DNA from: Plazaster borealis
Taxonomy: Eukaryota > Echinodermata > Asteroidea > Forcipulatida > Labidiasteridae
Direction of reading: 5' to 3'
Assembly (NCBI GenBank): GCA_021014325.1
Contig: CM037462.1
Span: 19,488,135-19,552,134 of the forward strand
DNA: 64,000 nt
Below, piece after piece: positions 34,286 to 44,109 of the stretch (within the stretch, counting starts at the first letter, position 1; each line of letters opens with the position of its first letter). Under the pieces are notes generated by a model. That model was given only the letters and a program-made list of their open reading frames with translations. It was not told the origin of the DNA and did not search any database. The position numbers and the translations under genes were made by a program.

Positions 34286-34995
34286 ATAGACTGTGCAAGT
34301 CTCGCGCACAATTTGAACTTCCGGGACCATTGTGGTCCCAACCATATGGAGATTTACGTGGGCAAGATTTTGTTTTGTCAATTATTTTAGTTTAACGTGG
34401 TTTATGACCATGAAAAATAAATATGTTGTTGGGAATGTAATACTTAGTTATACAAAATATGAAAGTAAAATCAAATCAACAATATAACGAAGAAAACCCG
34501 AGAATTAAACTTGACCTCAGCTTCCGGTTACTGCAAAAAGCTAAGAATTTTGTGCTCACCTCCGATCACAAAACTTATGTAAACGCTTGTTTTGGATGCG
34601 CGATGATAATCGCCAGATGCTGTAATTGCAACGCGAAGCCTTTTCAAAGCAGTCTATGAATGTTCAGGCGTCAGCGTCCTCTAAAAACTGCGTCAAGCGT
34701 TAATTTTACGCCCGTGTGACCATCGCGAATCCACGTAAGGGGTTTCTGAAAAGTTAAGATCAAATAAGCATCCTTGTCCCAGAGTTTTAATTAGGTTTCA
34801 ATAATAATTAACACATTATTGGTGTATTTATTATAAAAACTAAAACTGATTATATAAACATGTAATGAGTATTTTTGTTGTTCAGAGTTTTTCAAGAGAT
34901 ATAATTTAAAACAAAGATTTGATTTTTAGAAAAAAAAAAGTTCTTCGTTTGACGTGTTTTCTCGTTCCGATACGCGCGAGACTTGCACAGTCTAT
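34286..34995. mobile_element. Inverted-repeat element E2, 710 bp
   Basis: Left end ATAGACTGTGCAAGTCTCGC and right end GCGAGACTTGCACAGTCTAT are inverted repeats of more than 20 bp. GGGACCATTGTGGTCCC lies just inside the left end, as in E1 near its right end. It abuts the LINE. The interior ORF (34459-34659) has no transposase features. Confidence 0.75.
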
Positions 34996-35862
34996 TGTGG
35001 ATAAAAAAAAGACAAGAGATTGAAATGAAGTGATTTGCTTGTCTATCAACGCATTGGGTTATATACGCTTCATTTCATGTTTCACGCTATACACGAAATA
35101 AACTCACTGTGCTGTAATTAATATCGTTGGTCAAATTTATCTCAGAACCTCGTGACCTTGGTAAGTTTGACGTAGTTATTAAAAAATACCCGTTGCACTT
35201 TTCAACACAAGTCTACGCCATGATCTGAGACTACATCCACCCCTTGACACTTTAGTAAATATGCTAGGGTACGGCTAGTACGCCATTTACATCAATTCAA
35301 GGGTTCCTACAGAGTTTCATATACAGAGTCTCAGGCAGTGTGCCATTAGTCTTGATCAAGATTTAAATCGACTCGATGAGATAAGAAGCTTGGTAATCCC
35401 CAAGCTCCGTACATTTGCTTCAATTTTCATTCTTCCTTTCACATCCACACGACCGGAACCTAGAATGGAAGTGAAAACATAAAGCCTCCTTTCCACATAA
35501 TCAAAGCTGTATAAATACATCCATGATATCTGACCAATAAGATATTGTACGGTTTGACAAAGCGACGGGACCTGGTCGAGTATTAATGCATTAAAATGAA
35601 AAGAGTCAGAAATTGAATAAAATATCTCGAGGACATCCTGCCCGGTTCAAAACAACCACTCACATTACATTACCAATCTGTCTTAATAGGTTCTAGTTCG
35701 GCATGATATTGATTTTAAGTGCAATGAGAAATTGACTGCGGCTTAATCTGACAGACATAGTAGTTATATATAGGGTTCAATGAAGGCTAGATAGCAATAT
35801 CCAATCCAGTGAGTACCGTTACGCACATAGATCGTGGAGTGTGCGGCCTGCCGAAGGGACCA
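34996..35862. other. Intergenic DNA, nothing recognised
   Basis: No gene, RNA or repeat copy was recognised. Confidence 0.45.
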
Positions 35863-36102
35863 GGGCCCAATTTCATTGACCTGCTAAGCACAACAATTTG
35901 CTTAGCGTGAAATTTCTTTCTTGATAAAAACAGGATTACCAACCAAATTTCCACGTGATTTTCAGGATAAGCAAACAAGCTGAATACCAGTAACAAGCAA
36001 TATGCAACACATCGAAATTTGGTTGGTAATCTTGTTTTGATCAAGGAAGAAATTTCATGCTAAGCAAATTGTTGTGCTTAGCAGCTCTATGAAATTGGGC
36101 CC
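35863..36102. mobile_element. GGGCCCAATTTCATAGAGCTG MITE, copy 4
   Basis: Ends GGGCCCAATTTCATTGACCT and AGCTCTATGAAATTGGGCCC. Longer mirrored interior arms include AACAATTTGCTTAGC with its inverse, and ACCAACCAAATTTC with its inverse. Confidence 0.8.
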
Positions 36103-36502
36103 TGATGGGAAATGAAGAAACCCTGTGGGTAATCTAGCTTGGTACGTAGAATTCACCCATGACTCGTTGGAGACGCTCCTATCTCACGTTGAGCTAAATG
36201 CTTTGAGCTCTGGATCCATTCAAGAAACTAACAATCATTTGGTCGTTGGAAGATTTATTCCCTCTAGTTTTCAATACATCACACAACAAAAACACCTGTG
36301 AAAAAGTCATCAAAATGGGTACCATTATACGCCTATATTCTGTTTGTGGGTGATTTTGTGGACGTTCCATCGGTCCTTATTTCCATTCGGAATATCGAAA
36401 CAAAAATTACATTTAAAACACTTGGTGTCTGTGGTTACACACACGAATTTGTGGTCAGAAACAAAAAAGTGTGGGTTCCACAAACTTTGAATTCTAGTTT
36501 TT
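36103..36502. other. Intergenic DNA, nothing recognised
   Basis: Overlapping ORFs on both strands at 36298-36525 are mirror images with no known domain. Confidence 0.4.
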
Positions 36503-36800
36503 AAATAGGAGTTCTTGTGTTTCATATTTGATCCGAATTGAGATTGTCATGTACGCATGGGACCTTCCAAATTTCAAAAATCAAAACAGACAGGTTTCAA
36601 AGTGCGCTAAAATAGTTTGTCGTTGTATAAAATATACCCACAATTCAAGTTTTTAAATAATCATAGGAGCTCTTGTGTTTCATATTTGAGCCGAATTTGA
36701 GATTTTCATGCACGCATGGGACCTTCAAAATTTCAAAAATCAAACAGACAGGTTTCAAAGTGCGCTGAAATAGTTTGTCGTTGTATAAAATATACCCACA
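36503..36800. repeat. Direct tandem duplication, two ~150-bp units
   Basis: Units at about 36503-36652 and 36658-36800 both run from CTTGTGTTTCATATTTGA through CGCATGGGACCTTC and AGACAGGTTTCAAAGTGCGC to TATAAAATATACCCACA. They differ by scattered substitutions and small indels. The duplication seems local and non-coding. Confidence 0.8.
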
Positions 36801-37440
36801 TTTTCACTGAAGACTGCTCTGCATATAGCGAAGAACTACGCTAATACAACCAAGACGCAACCGCACACCTATACACAACCACTGGATATCGAGTTTTTAT
36901 AAATTATTACAGGTGAACGATTCCAATTTTTGAAACATAATACACAAAGGTTGTATCATGCCGTCCTTAAGAAGGGATTACAGAAAAGAGAAATGTGGAA
37001 ATGGCTCTTATGCGGCGGGTAGAGCTAGATAATTGGATTGTGCCTTTGTTAATATACAAGCATACATTTGGCACACAGTCAGAGTATAGCCTATGTCATG
37101 AGAAATATATTTGCTATAGGACCATCGCAGCTTTGTCAATTTTGAAAAAAAAGAAGAAGAATAATGGCAGCCATTTCCAGCATTTTGAAACTTGCTTATT
37201 ATACTGTTATTCTACGTATAGACAAGTCTGCGATGGCCCTATGTGTGCTCATGACATACTCTGACGGTGTGCTAAAATTCCATGCTTTTATCACCAAAGG
37301 CACAATTCCCAACAAATATTTCCCCTAACTCTAAACTATATTTACTATTGCGCGTCGTGCTGCCCCCGTATTGACCCGTTTCATGAGGTGCAGCGCACTA
37401 TCCAGTCCGCCATTTTGGGAGTCAAAACATACACAAAGGT
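36801..37440. other. Intergenic DNA, nothing recognised
   Basis: The 89-residue ORF at 36995-37264 has a poly-K run and no domain. CCATTTTGGGAGTCA near 37410 is mirrored at the other side of E3. Confidence 0.4.
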
Positions 37441-37585
37441 ATAGACTGTGAAAGTCTCGCGCGTATTCGAACATTGGGATATGTTTAAGCGCGCGAGTTT
37501 GTTTCCTTCATGCGTTAAAGGAATGTACGTGGGACCAAAGTGGTCCCAAAACAGTTCAAATACGCGCGAGACCTGCACGGTCTAT
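37441..37585. mobile_element. Inverted-repeat MITE E3, 145 bp
   Basis: A short relative of E1 and E2. It has ends ATAGACTGTGAAAGTCTCGC and GCGAGACCTGCACGGTCTAT and an internal GGGACCAAAGTGGTCCC palindrome. It sits in the centre of an older inverted pair (CCATTTTGGGAGTCA and TGACTCCAAAAATGG). Confidence 0.75.
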
Positions 37586-38095
37586 TGACTCCAAAAATGG
37601 TATAGACGTTGAATGTGCGGAGGTGCGTTCCGCGTTGTGCAAGGAGTCCATACTTATCAATCAGTGTTGATGTTCTATACTATTTTGCGGTAGACTAGTG
37701 GCATCTTTTTTCAGGCGTAAGCGTCACTAAGCCGTCCAAAAAATATTAACAGCATAACATTTTAATTGAAAGTGAACAATAACAATCAATATTGTATTAA
37801 CCCAAGTCATACTAATTAGTGTGAACAAAGCATAATTTCCCCACATAATTGAAAATATGAGCTTGCATCAACCACCTATTGTCTATATACCATTAGTACG
37901 TTTTTATAATGATTACAGTCTTTTATACGAGCCATAAAAACTTTATTTTCAAGGCACTTCCTAGAGGGATTCAGAAACTGTTCAATTTTTATTGAATGAT
38001 TTTGATCATAAAATCTTTGTGTATGGGCGCCTCAGGACCCTCGACACGACCTTGTGGTTAAAAGCTTTGGTAATGATCAGGGAAAATTAACGAGT
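37586..38095. other. Intergenic DNA, nothing recognised
   Basis: Apart from the outer half of the inverted pair around E3, no structure was recognised. Confidence 0.4.
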
Positions 38096-38099
38096 TTAA

Positions 38100-38486
38100 A
38101 GGGACACGTTGCCTTGGATCGGACGAGTTGGTCTAAAAAAAAAGCGTTTGTAACTGTTTGTTATAAAATGCATATGGTTAGAAAGACGTTATAAAAGTAG
38201 AATACAATGATCCACACAAATAATGCCTCAAAATTGCGTGGTTTTCCTTTTAACTTTGTGAACTAACACGGTCGGCCATTTTGTGGAGTCAAAAATTTGA
38301 CTCCACAAAATGGCCGACCGTGTTAGTTCACGATGTTAAAGGAAAACCACGCAATTTCGAGACATAATTTTGTGTGGATCTTTGTATTCTACTTGTAAAA
38401 CATCTTTCTAACCATATGCATTTTATAACAAACGGTTACAAATGCTTTTTATAGACCAACTCGCCCGATCCAAGGCAACGTTCCCT
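38100..38486. mobile_element. TTAA-flanked palindromic MITE, 387 bp (family D)
   Basis: AGGGACACGTTGCCTTGGAT begins the left arm and ATCCAAGGCAACGTTCCCT ends the right arm, with TTAA at 38096-38099 and 38487-38490. The arms pair along almost their whole length to a centre at TTTGACTCCACAAAATGGCC. This differs from families A-C, where only the termini are inverted. Confidence 0.85.
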
Positions 38487-38625
38487 TTAACTTGACGTTT
38501 TGTGTTTACTTCACCGTTTAATCGCCCACCATTATATTCGTGCAATTTGACTCCCGCATTGGCAGACTGTAAACAGACTTTGGCCACGTGGGACGTTACT
38601 GTAAGGGATCTATCTAGAGCCTATA

Positions 38626-38775
38626 GGGCCCAATTTCATAGAGCTGCTTAAGCACAAAAAGTAGCTAAGCATAACTAAATTATACTTACCAGAATAAGAT
38701 TACCAGCCAAACTACCATGTCACAAGTACAATTTGTGACTGGTTTTCTGCTTAAGCAGCTCTATGAAATTGGGCC
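38626..38775. mobile_element. GGGCCCAATTTCATAGAGCTG MITE, copy 5
   Basis: Ends GGGCCCAATTTCATAGAGCT and AGCTCTATGAAATTGGGCC, with an interior AGCACAAAAAGTAGCTAAGC block shared with copy 3. The shortest clean copy here. Confidence 0.8.
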
Positions 38776-39011
38776 TAGGTCGAAGGATTTTCATATTTCA
38801 TTAAAAGTCCCGCTATTCGTGCGTAGGAATTGAACGCATGTGATCGTTTGTGTAATGCTACAAATCAATCGGGTAAATTTCTAGAGAGGATCGGACGAAG
38901 TTTCATTTGAACAAAAGTACCTATTGTATTTTCTCTCTAAAAAAGAAGGGACAAATAAAGGGGCGGGGGGGGGACTACTCTAGATTTCCCCGTACCTAAC
39001 CCCACTTGGTG

Positions 39012-39576
39012 TAGCCTTTAGTCAAGGCGCACCGCGGCTCCAGCCCAGATACCACGCACGAAAAAAGACTAGCGCGAGCGGCGAAGCCGCGAAGCGCTTT
39101 TACCAACTCGTTTTGGGGCTTCATGTTTTTCTTTACTTTTTGCTAGCGATTTTGGTAGGAGAGTAATGCATAATGCATTAACGTTATGAGTTATTGGCCA
39201 ATAAGAAGACACATGCAAGACGTTACATGAAGGTTTGATGCAAATTTGATGCTAATTATTAGCAAGATGGCGACTATTAGTAGTACTAGCGGAAGTGTTG
39301 ATGACAAATTGTTTCAGCAAAGCATAACATTTGCTGCTCAAAAAATGAAAATTTCAGGTGGACTGACAGCATTACCCGTCTGTAGAGGAGTCCAATATCT
39401 ATAGTTGACGGTGATTGGTTACAAGAAATTGCATATATAAATATTTCATGATCATGAATAACTGATTAGCTGAACGAGTTGGTAAAGGCGCTTCGCGGCT
39501 ACGCCGCTCGCGCTAGTCTTTTTTTCGTGCGTGATATCTGGGCTGGGGTGCCGCGGTGCGCCTTGACTAAAGGCTA
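39012..39576. mobile_element. Mutator-like non-autonomous element, 565 bp, upstream of the GPCR
   Basis: The termini are inverted repeats of about 100 bp beginning TAGCCTTTAGTCAAGGCGCA and reaching ACCAACTCGTT, with only a few differences. An exact 9-bp duplication, CACTTGGTG, flanks the element (39003-39011 and 39577-39585). Long terminal repeats with 9-bp duplication define MULEs. The termini are GC-rich with many CpG and hold a small palindrome (GCGGCGAAGCCGC). No MURA-type ORF is present. The right end lies about 175 bp before the GPCR start codon. Confidence 0.9.
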
Positions 39577-39730
39577 CACTTGGTGCTACTAAGAGGAGTG
39601 ATACCCGATAGCGTCAGAAACTATAGTGTGTTTTGAAATATGTATTTCTTCTTTCTCCTTCTGTCTTTTTAAGTTGTTTGCAGTATTTTAATTTTGTTTA
39701 GGCAATCAAGTTTCAGCTGAAAAGTCGTAG

Positions 39731-39751
39731 TCCTTTTTTGCCCTTTTTCAG
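39731..39751 (+). other. Candidate splice acceptor directly before the GPCR start codon
   Basis: A pyrimidine-rich stretch ending TTTTTCAG lies immediately before the ATG at 39752, and an in-frame TAG lies about 20 bases upstream of the ATG. Either the 5' UTR is spliced here, leaving an intronless coding exon, or a short upstream coding exon exists that I cannot place. Confidence 0.5.
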
Positions 39752-40819
39752 ATGGAGGTTGAACGGGATTCAGTGTGGTGGTTTCGCCTGATCTTAGAAG
39801 CGTCGGTCTTCTTGGTTGGTACCCCCGGGAACGCGCTCATTATCCGGGTATACGCTGCTAAGAAAAACAAGGCCACTCCGCACATTTTCATCATAGGCCT
39901 AGCCTCAGCAGACATGGCTGTCTGTATTATGAGGAGCGTTCCAATCATGTTACTCTTCTCACCATTTCCCAACAACGAGTTCATTTGTAGGGTACCCAGT
40001 TCGATGGACACTTGGCAGAAGTACTCTTCGATAATACTGACGGCCGCTATTGCGCTCGACCGGTATTTCGCCATTTGCCGACCGCACAGGGGTGTGTTTA
40101 ACGTTCGGCGTTCACGGTATGCAGTCATAGCGTGCTTTCTGCTTTCTACGGTAATTTGCTCACCGTTCCTTTTCATTTATGCTTTCGATCCTAAAAAGGG
40201 CATCTGTTTCTTCTCTGTGCCGACGTGGTTTCTTATCGCTCAGTTTATGCAGATGGTTATTTTCTTTATTGTCTCTTTTATAATTATCGTTATATCCTAT
40301 TGTAAAGTACAAAAAACAATAAGAAGCATGGCTAAGGTACGCCCTGGCAGAAATGTCAGTAGAAATAACACTAGGGCTTTTGAGGAATCATCTTGGAATG
40401 GTAGTACGATCGGACCTCAACTTCCGGAAGTGGTTTATCCCTCAGTCAAGCCGTCAAATGGACAATTCCTGACAGTACATGGACCCTCACCCTCAAGTCA
40501 CGAGAACACCATCCCAACAATTTCTGAGACAGCCTCATCCAAAACAAGTAGAGTCCCTTCCCCAAAATTTCAGAAGAAAGTAACGTTGATGCTGCTTCTA
40601 TCTACCGTCATCTTCTTCGTCACAGTCACACCTACGATCTTAGTCTTGGTGCTGTACCCGGTCATTATCCCTAGGCTCAGCCAAAGTGCAACCCTTCGCA
40701 CCTTCGTCAACGTTGCGTCGCACATTAGTGTGGTTAACCATGCAGCTAACCCATTCTTGTATTCTTTTATCGACCCCCGGTTTAGGAAAGATTGCATAAA
40801 GAGGCTTCGATGTCATTAG
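39752..40819 (+). CDS. Class A (rhodopsin-type) G protein-coupled receptor, orphan
   Basis: A 355-residue plasma-membrane receptor expected to signal through heterotrimeric G proteins; the ligand cannot be read from sequence. Seen: TM1 with G26-N27, TM2 with L50-A-S-A-D54, C79 before TM3 and C152 in the second extracellular loop (likely disulfide), D103-R104-Y105 at the end of TM3, Y183 in TM5, P294 in TM6 and N333-P-x-x-Y337 in TM7. The third intracellular loop is long (about 186-275) and Ser/Pro-rich. The N-terminus is only about 8 residues and has no glycosylation site. TM4 lacks the usual Trp, and TM6 has FFVTVTP instead of CWxP. The coding part is a single exon, as in many lineage-expanded invertebrate receptors. 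A MULE ends about 175 bp upstream. The ATG is supported by an upstream in-frame stop, though a splice acceptor abuts it. Confidence 0.9.
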   Translation: MEVERDSVWWFRLILEASVFLVGTPGNALIIRVYAAKKNKATPHIFIIGLASADMAVCIMRSVPIMLLFSPFPNNEFICRVPSSMDTWQKYSSIILTAAIALDRYFAICRPHRGVFNVRRSRYAVIACFLLSTVICSPFLFIYAFDPKKGICFFSVPTWFLIAQFMQMVIFFIVSFIIIVISYCKVQKTIRSMAKVRPGRNVSRNNTRAFEESSWNGSTIGPQLPEVVYPSVKPSNGQFLTVHGPSPSSHENTIPTISETASSKTSRVPSPKFQKKVTLMLLLSTVIFFVTVTPTILVLVLYPVIIPRLSQSATLRTFVNVASHISVVNHAANPFLYSFIDPRFRKDCIKRLRCH

Positions 40820-41230
40820 AGTCTGTCACCCAAAATGCTGACAGGGCCTGATACAATGCTGCCAATATGCAGTCCTTATCACATACAAACGGCTAACATA
40901 TTTTAAGTAGCTTTATATTAATGGAAAGTAATTATAACAACTTAATGAGATCAATAGTTGTTTTTGTGTTACCATTATTATCAATTCACCACATCAGACA
41001 AACATAATATGCAATGCGCTGATTTCGAAAGGTCAAAGTGAGAGCACGTGTCGGCCATTCCATTATGGAGGCCCCTGTCCTCGTACGAGAAAGTGTATTC
41101 AAACCATTGTCCGCGAGTAAGGTTCAACTTAAAACCTAACTTGGGTGAAGTCTTGGAGACATGTGGACAAACTGTAAAGTTCAACACAAGGGTCAGTCTG
41201 TAACACTGCCCATCATCGTAGCTTGCTACC
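40820..41230. other. 3' flank of the GPCR gene
   Basis: No canonical AATAAA was found close downstream of the stop codon. A minus-strand ORF at 40981-41316 has no known family and overlaps the edge of the Ty3 remnant. Confidence 0.4.
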
Positions 41231-42218
41231 GCAACAAACCGACTCACCATGGAAAGGACTGGCTGCGTACCGTAGACTAACGCTAGACTGGAACAACATT
41301 TCCAGTGTTGATTCATCCAGAATCATGCCTCAACAAACTGCTAGACAGGTATGCATAAATGTTGGCCGACAGCTACATGGGCATCACAGGGTACACTGCA
41401 CACATTCGACTGAGACAAGAAGCAGAACCAGAGTACTGTAAACCGAGACCTGTACCATACAAGTAGAGGACGAACTGGAGAAGTTAGAGAGAAATGGTGT
41501 ACAAAGACAACACGGAGCGATTGGGCAACACTAACTTGTGCCCAAGGCTGACAAAACCGTTCGACTCTGCGGCGACTAAGGTCACTATCAATCAAGTGGT
41601 ATAGACGAGAACTAAGTGGATTAAGAGTCTTCACAAACTTGGATTTGTCACACGCGTACGCCCAACTCAACGTTGAGAAGGAAAGTCAACCTTACTTGAC
41701 AATCAACACACAATCACAAGGGCTTATATTCATGTACAAAGTTGCCCAATGGTCTTGCAGTCTGCCATGGATAAAATGTTGACGTGAAGGAACACCTGGA
41801 AATCCTTGGACAGGTTTTTGCACGACTCGAGAGTCACAACATCAAACTGTTTGCGCAGTCTAAAGTGGTTTACGTTGGACTTTAAGTAGATGCCAACGGA
41901 CTTCGCCCCGTGAAGGCAAAATCGAGGCCATAAGAGCTATCATTTCTCGGAATGGTGCAGTTCTATGCACGATTCCTTCCGGGTCTTGCAACTGTGCTAC
42001 AGCCGCTACATATCTTGCTACAGAAAGACACGACTTGGATGTGGGGAAAGAACAACAACGTGCATATTATGATACCTGCAAAAATAATTTGACAAGCGAT
42101 TAACTCCTTGTTCACCATGACACGACACGCGAGTTGAAACTTGCTTGTGATGTTAAGCTACTGTGTAGTGCAGTGATCTGCCATGTCATGGATGACGGAC
42201 AGGAAAAGCCTATAAGCC

Positions 42219-42615
42219 ATTTTGAGGTATGGTGGACACATTACTACGGCACTATTAGGTTTGGGTAAATTTGTCTGTATGCACCCAACCTCGTCCCCAT
42301 TGTGTGTCGAGCAGTACGAGGTTACCGCTCTCTCACCCTGGTATTGGATCATTTGCATATCCAAAATTGTTGGATACGTATGCAAATTAGAATAGTCTGG
42401 CTGTGAACATGGTGAATACTGAATGAGTACAACTTAACATGTTTACATTATACTTTTCTACACCAGTCGTTGTCCAATCAGGGTCCAAGTAAGGAGTTTC
42501 CCTCCCAGGGTTTACTATTGTAAACATGGTTGGAAATAAAGTAAACCATGGGGACGAGGTTGGTATGCACCCAAACCAAACAGTGCACTCTTATAGTGTC
42601 CACCATATCTCAAAA
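42219..42615. mobile_element. Palindromic-end MITE inside Ty3 RNase H, itself interrupted
   Basis: TTTTGAGGTATGGTGGACAC at the left and GTGTCCACCATATCTCAAAA at the right are inverses, continued by TTTGGGT/ACCCAAA. The Ty3 frame reads KPI just before and RPI just after, as if one target triplet of codons (about 9 bp) had been duplicated and then diverged. The CAACCTCGTCCC element occupies its centre. Confidence 0.65.
42286..42562 (+). mobile_element. MITE with CAACCTCGTCCC ends and 9-bp duplication, copy 1
   Basis: Ends CAACCTCGTCCCC and GGGGACGAGGTTG are inverse. GTATGCACC occurs on both sides (42277-42285 and 42563-42571). The interior (GTGTCGAGCAGTACGAGGTT, ATTGGATCATTTGCATATCC) recurs at 55932-56211. 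It is the youngest layer of this nest. Confidence 0.85.
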
Positions 42616-43753
42616 AGGCCAATTGCTTTCGCATCTCGCACGCTATCATCGAATGAACGCAATTATGCACGATGTAAAAGGTAGCACTCAGCATCATCTT
42701 TGGAATTAAGAAGTTCCATCAATTTCTTTTGGGAAGACCATTCACGCTAGTGACTGATCATAAAGCCACTATAACAATACTTGGTCCAAAGTCAGCAATA
42801 CCTATCACGGCGGCATCAAGGATGCAACGATGGGCATATTTTGTGTCCATGTATGACTATAAGGTTAAGTATCGAAGCTCCAAGTGCAACACAGTAGCAG
42901 ATTGCTTTGTCCTGATTGCCCTATAAGAACTCGTGGGAAGTGAGAACTCAATCTACACTTTGGAGGTTGTAGATGAAGATTTTCCCGTAGCTGCAACAGA
43001 GATTGCAGCAAAAACACACAAGGACAGTGTACTTAAGATTGTTTATGAACAAATATTGAACGGTTGGACTGAAATAGATAGTGGATCGAGCACAGAGTTT
43101 AAGCCTTTCCATAATAGACGCCACGAGCTGTTATGTGAACAGGGATGCATTAAGTGGGGTTATAGAGTGGGAATACCTGAGGCATTACGAAACAAAATTA
43201 TGTCTGAACTTCACGCCGAACATCCAAGCATAGTGAGTATGAAGTCAATTGCTAGAAGTTTTGTGTACTGGCCTGGAATTGACAGTGAAATTGAATCACT
43301 GGTATAAGCAAATGCAGTGTGTGCTAAAATTGCCGAAATAAACCACCAAAAACACCTGTGCAACCACCCTCATGGCCAAGCAGACCCTTTCAGAGAGTTC
43401 AAGTAGATTTTTGTGAAAAGGGTAATAATCACTTTCTAGTACTGGTAGATAGTAATTCTAAATGGATTGAGGTTAAGCACACGGGGTCAAGTCTACTGAG
43501 CGCACTGAAAATGAGTTGAGATTAATATTTGCATGCCATGGTTTGCCTGAAGAACTTGTCTCTGATAATGGGCCTCAATTTCATTGAGAATTGTGTAAAG
43601 AATTCATGAACCTTAACGGTGTAAAACACACGCTTGTTCCACCGGATACAATCCAGCCCCAAACGGTGCAGCTGAAAGATCGGTTAGAATTATCAAAGCT
43701 CAAAGTAGTTCAAAGCTCAGCATGAAACATCGTTTGGTTAGTTTCTTGCTTAA

Positions 43754-44109
43754 AGGAACATTACAGAATTGGTTTTTGCTAACAAAACAGGTAAGCACTT
43801 TATATAATCCACCATATACATAAACTGACAAACCTGTAGAAGTTTGAGATCGATCGGCCATCTGGGTCACGAGAAAATAGTGAAAAACCGTTTACACATT
43901 TGCATGTGTTATACAATGCATGAATAAAACGCCCATGAGCGATAAACTCCAATCGGAAATTAGTTTTATTTATTTCTCATAAAATATGGCATTTCAGACA
44001 GAAATATTTCTAGGGATGTTTTCTACTATCATCATCATTAGACCGTGTAAGTTTTATGTAAATCTGTGATCTTAAAGAAAATTTTAATCACCAGTTCTGT
44101 AACGTTCCT
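43754..44109. mobile_element. TTAA MITE, family C, inserted in Ty3 integrase
   Basis: The 20-bp ends AGGAACRTTACAGAAYTGGT are inverted. TTAA lies at 43750-43753 and 44110-44113. The host integrase frame is interrupted between a VSFLL segment and YRTTPH. If the element and one TTAA are removed, the host frame reads straight through (leucine then lysine codons at the join), so the target held one TTAA and insertion duplicated it. That is piggyBac-type behaviour. The element has no ORF of its own. Confidence 0.9.

Noticed and set aside
40981..41316. 111-residue minus-strand ORF downstream of the GPCR
   Set aside because: No recognisable domain, and it overlaps the start of the Ty3 remnant on the other strand. 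Probably chance.
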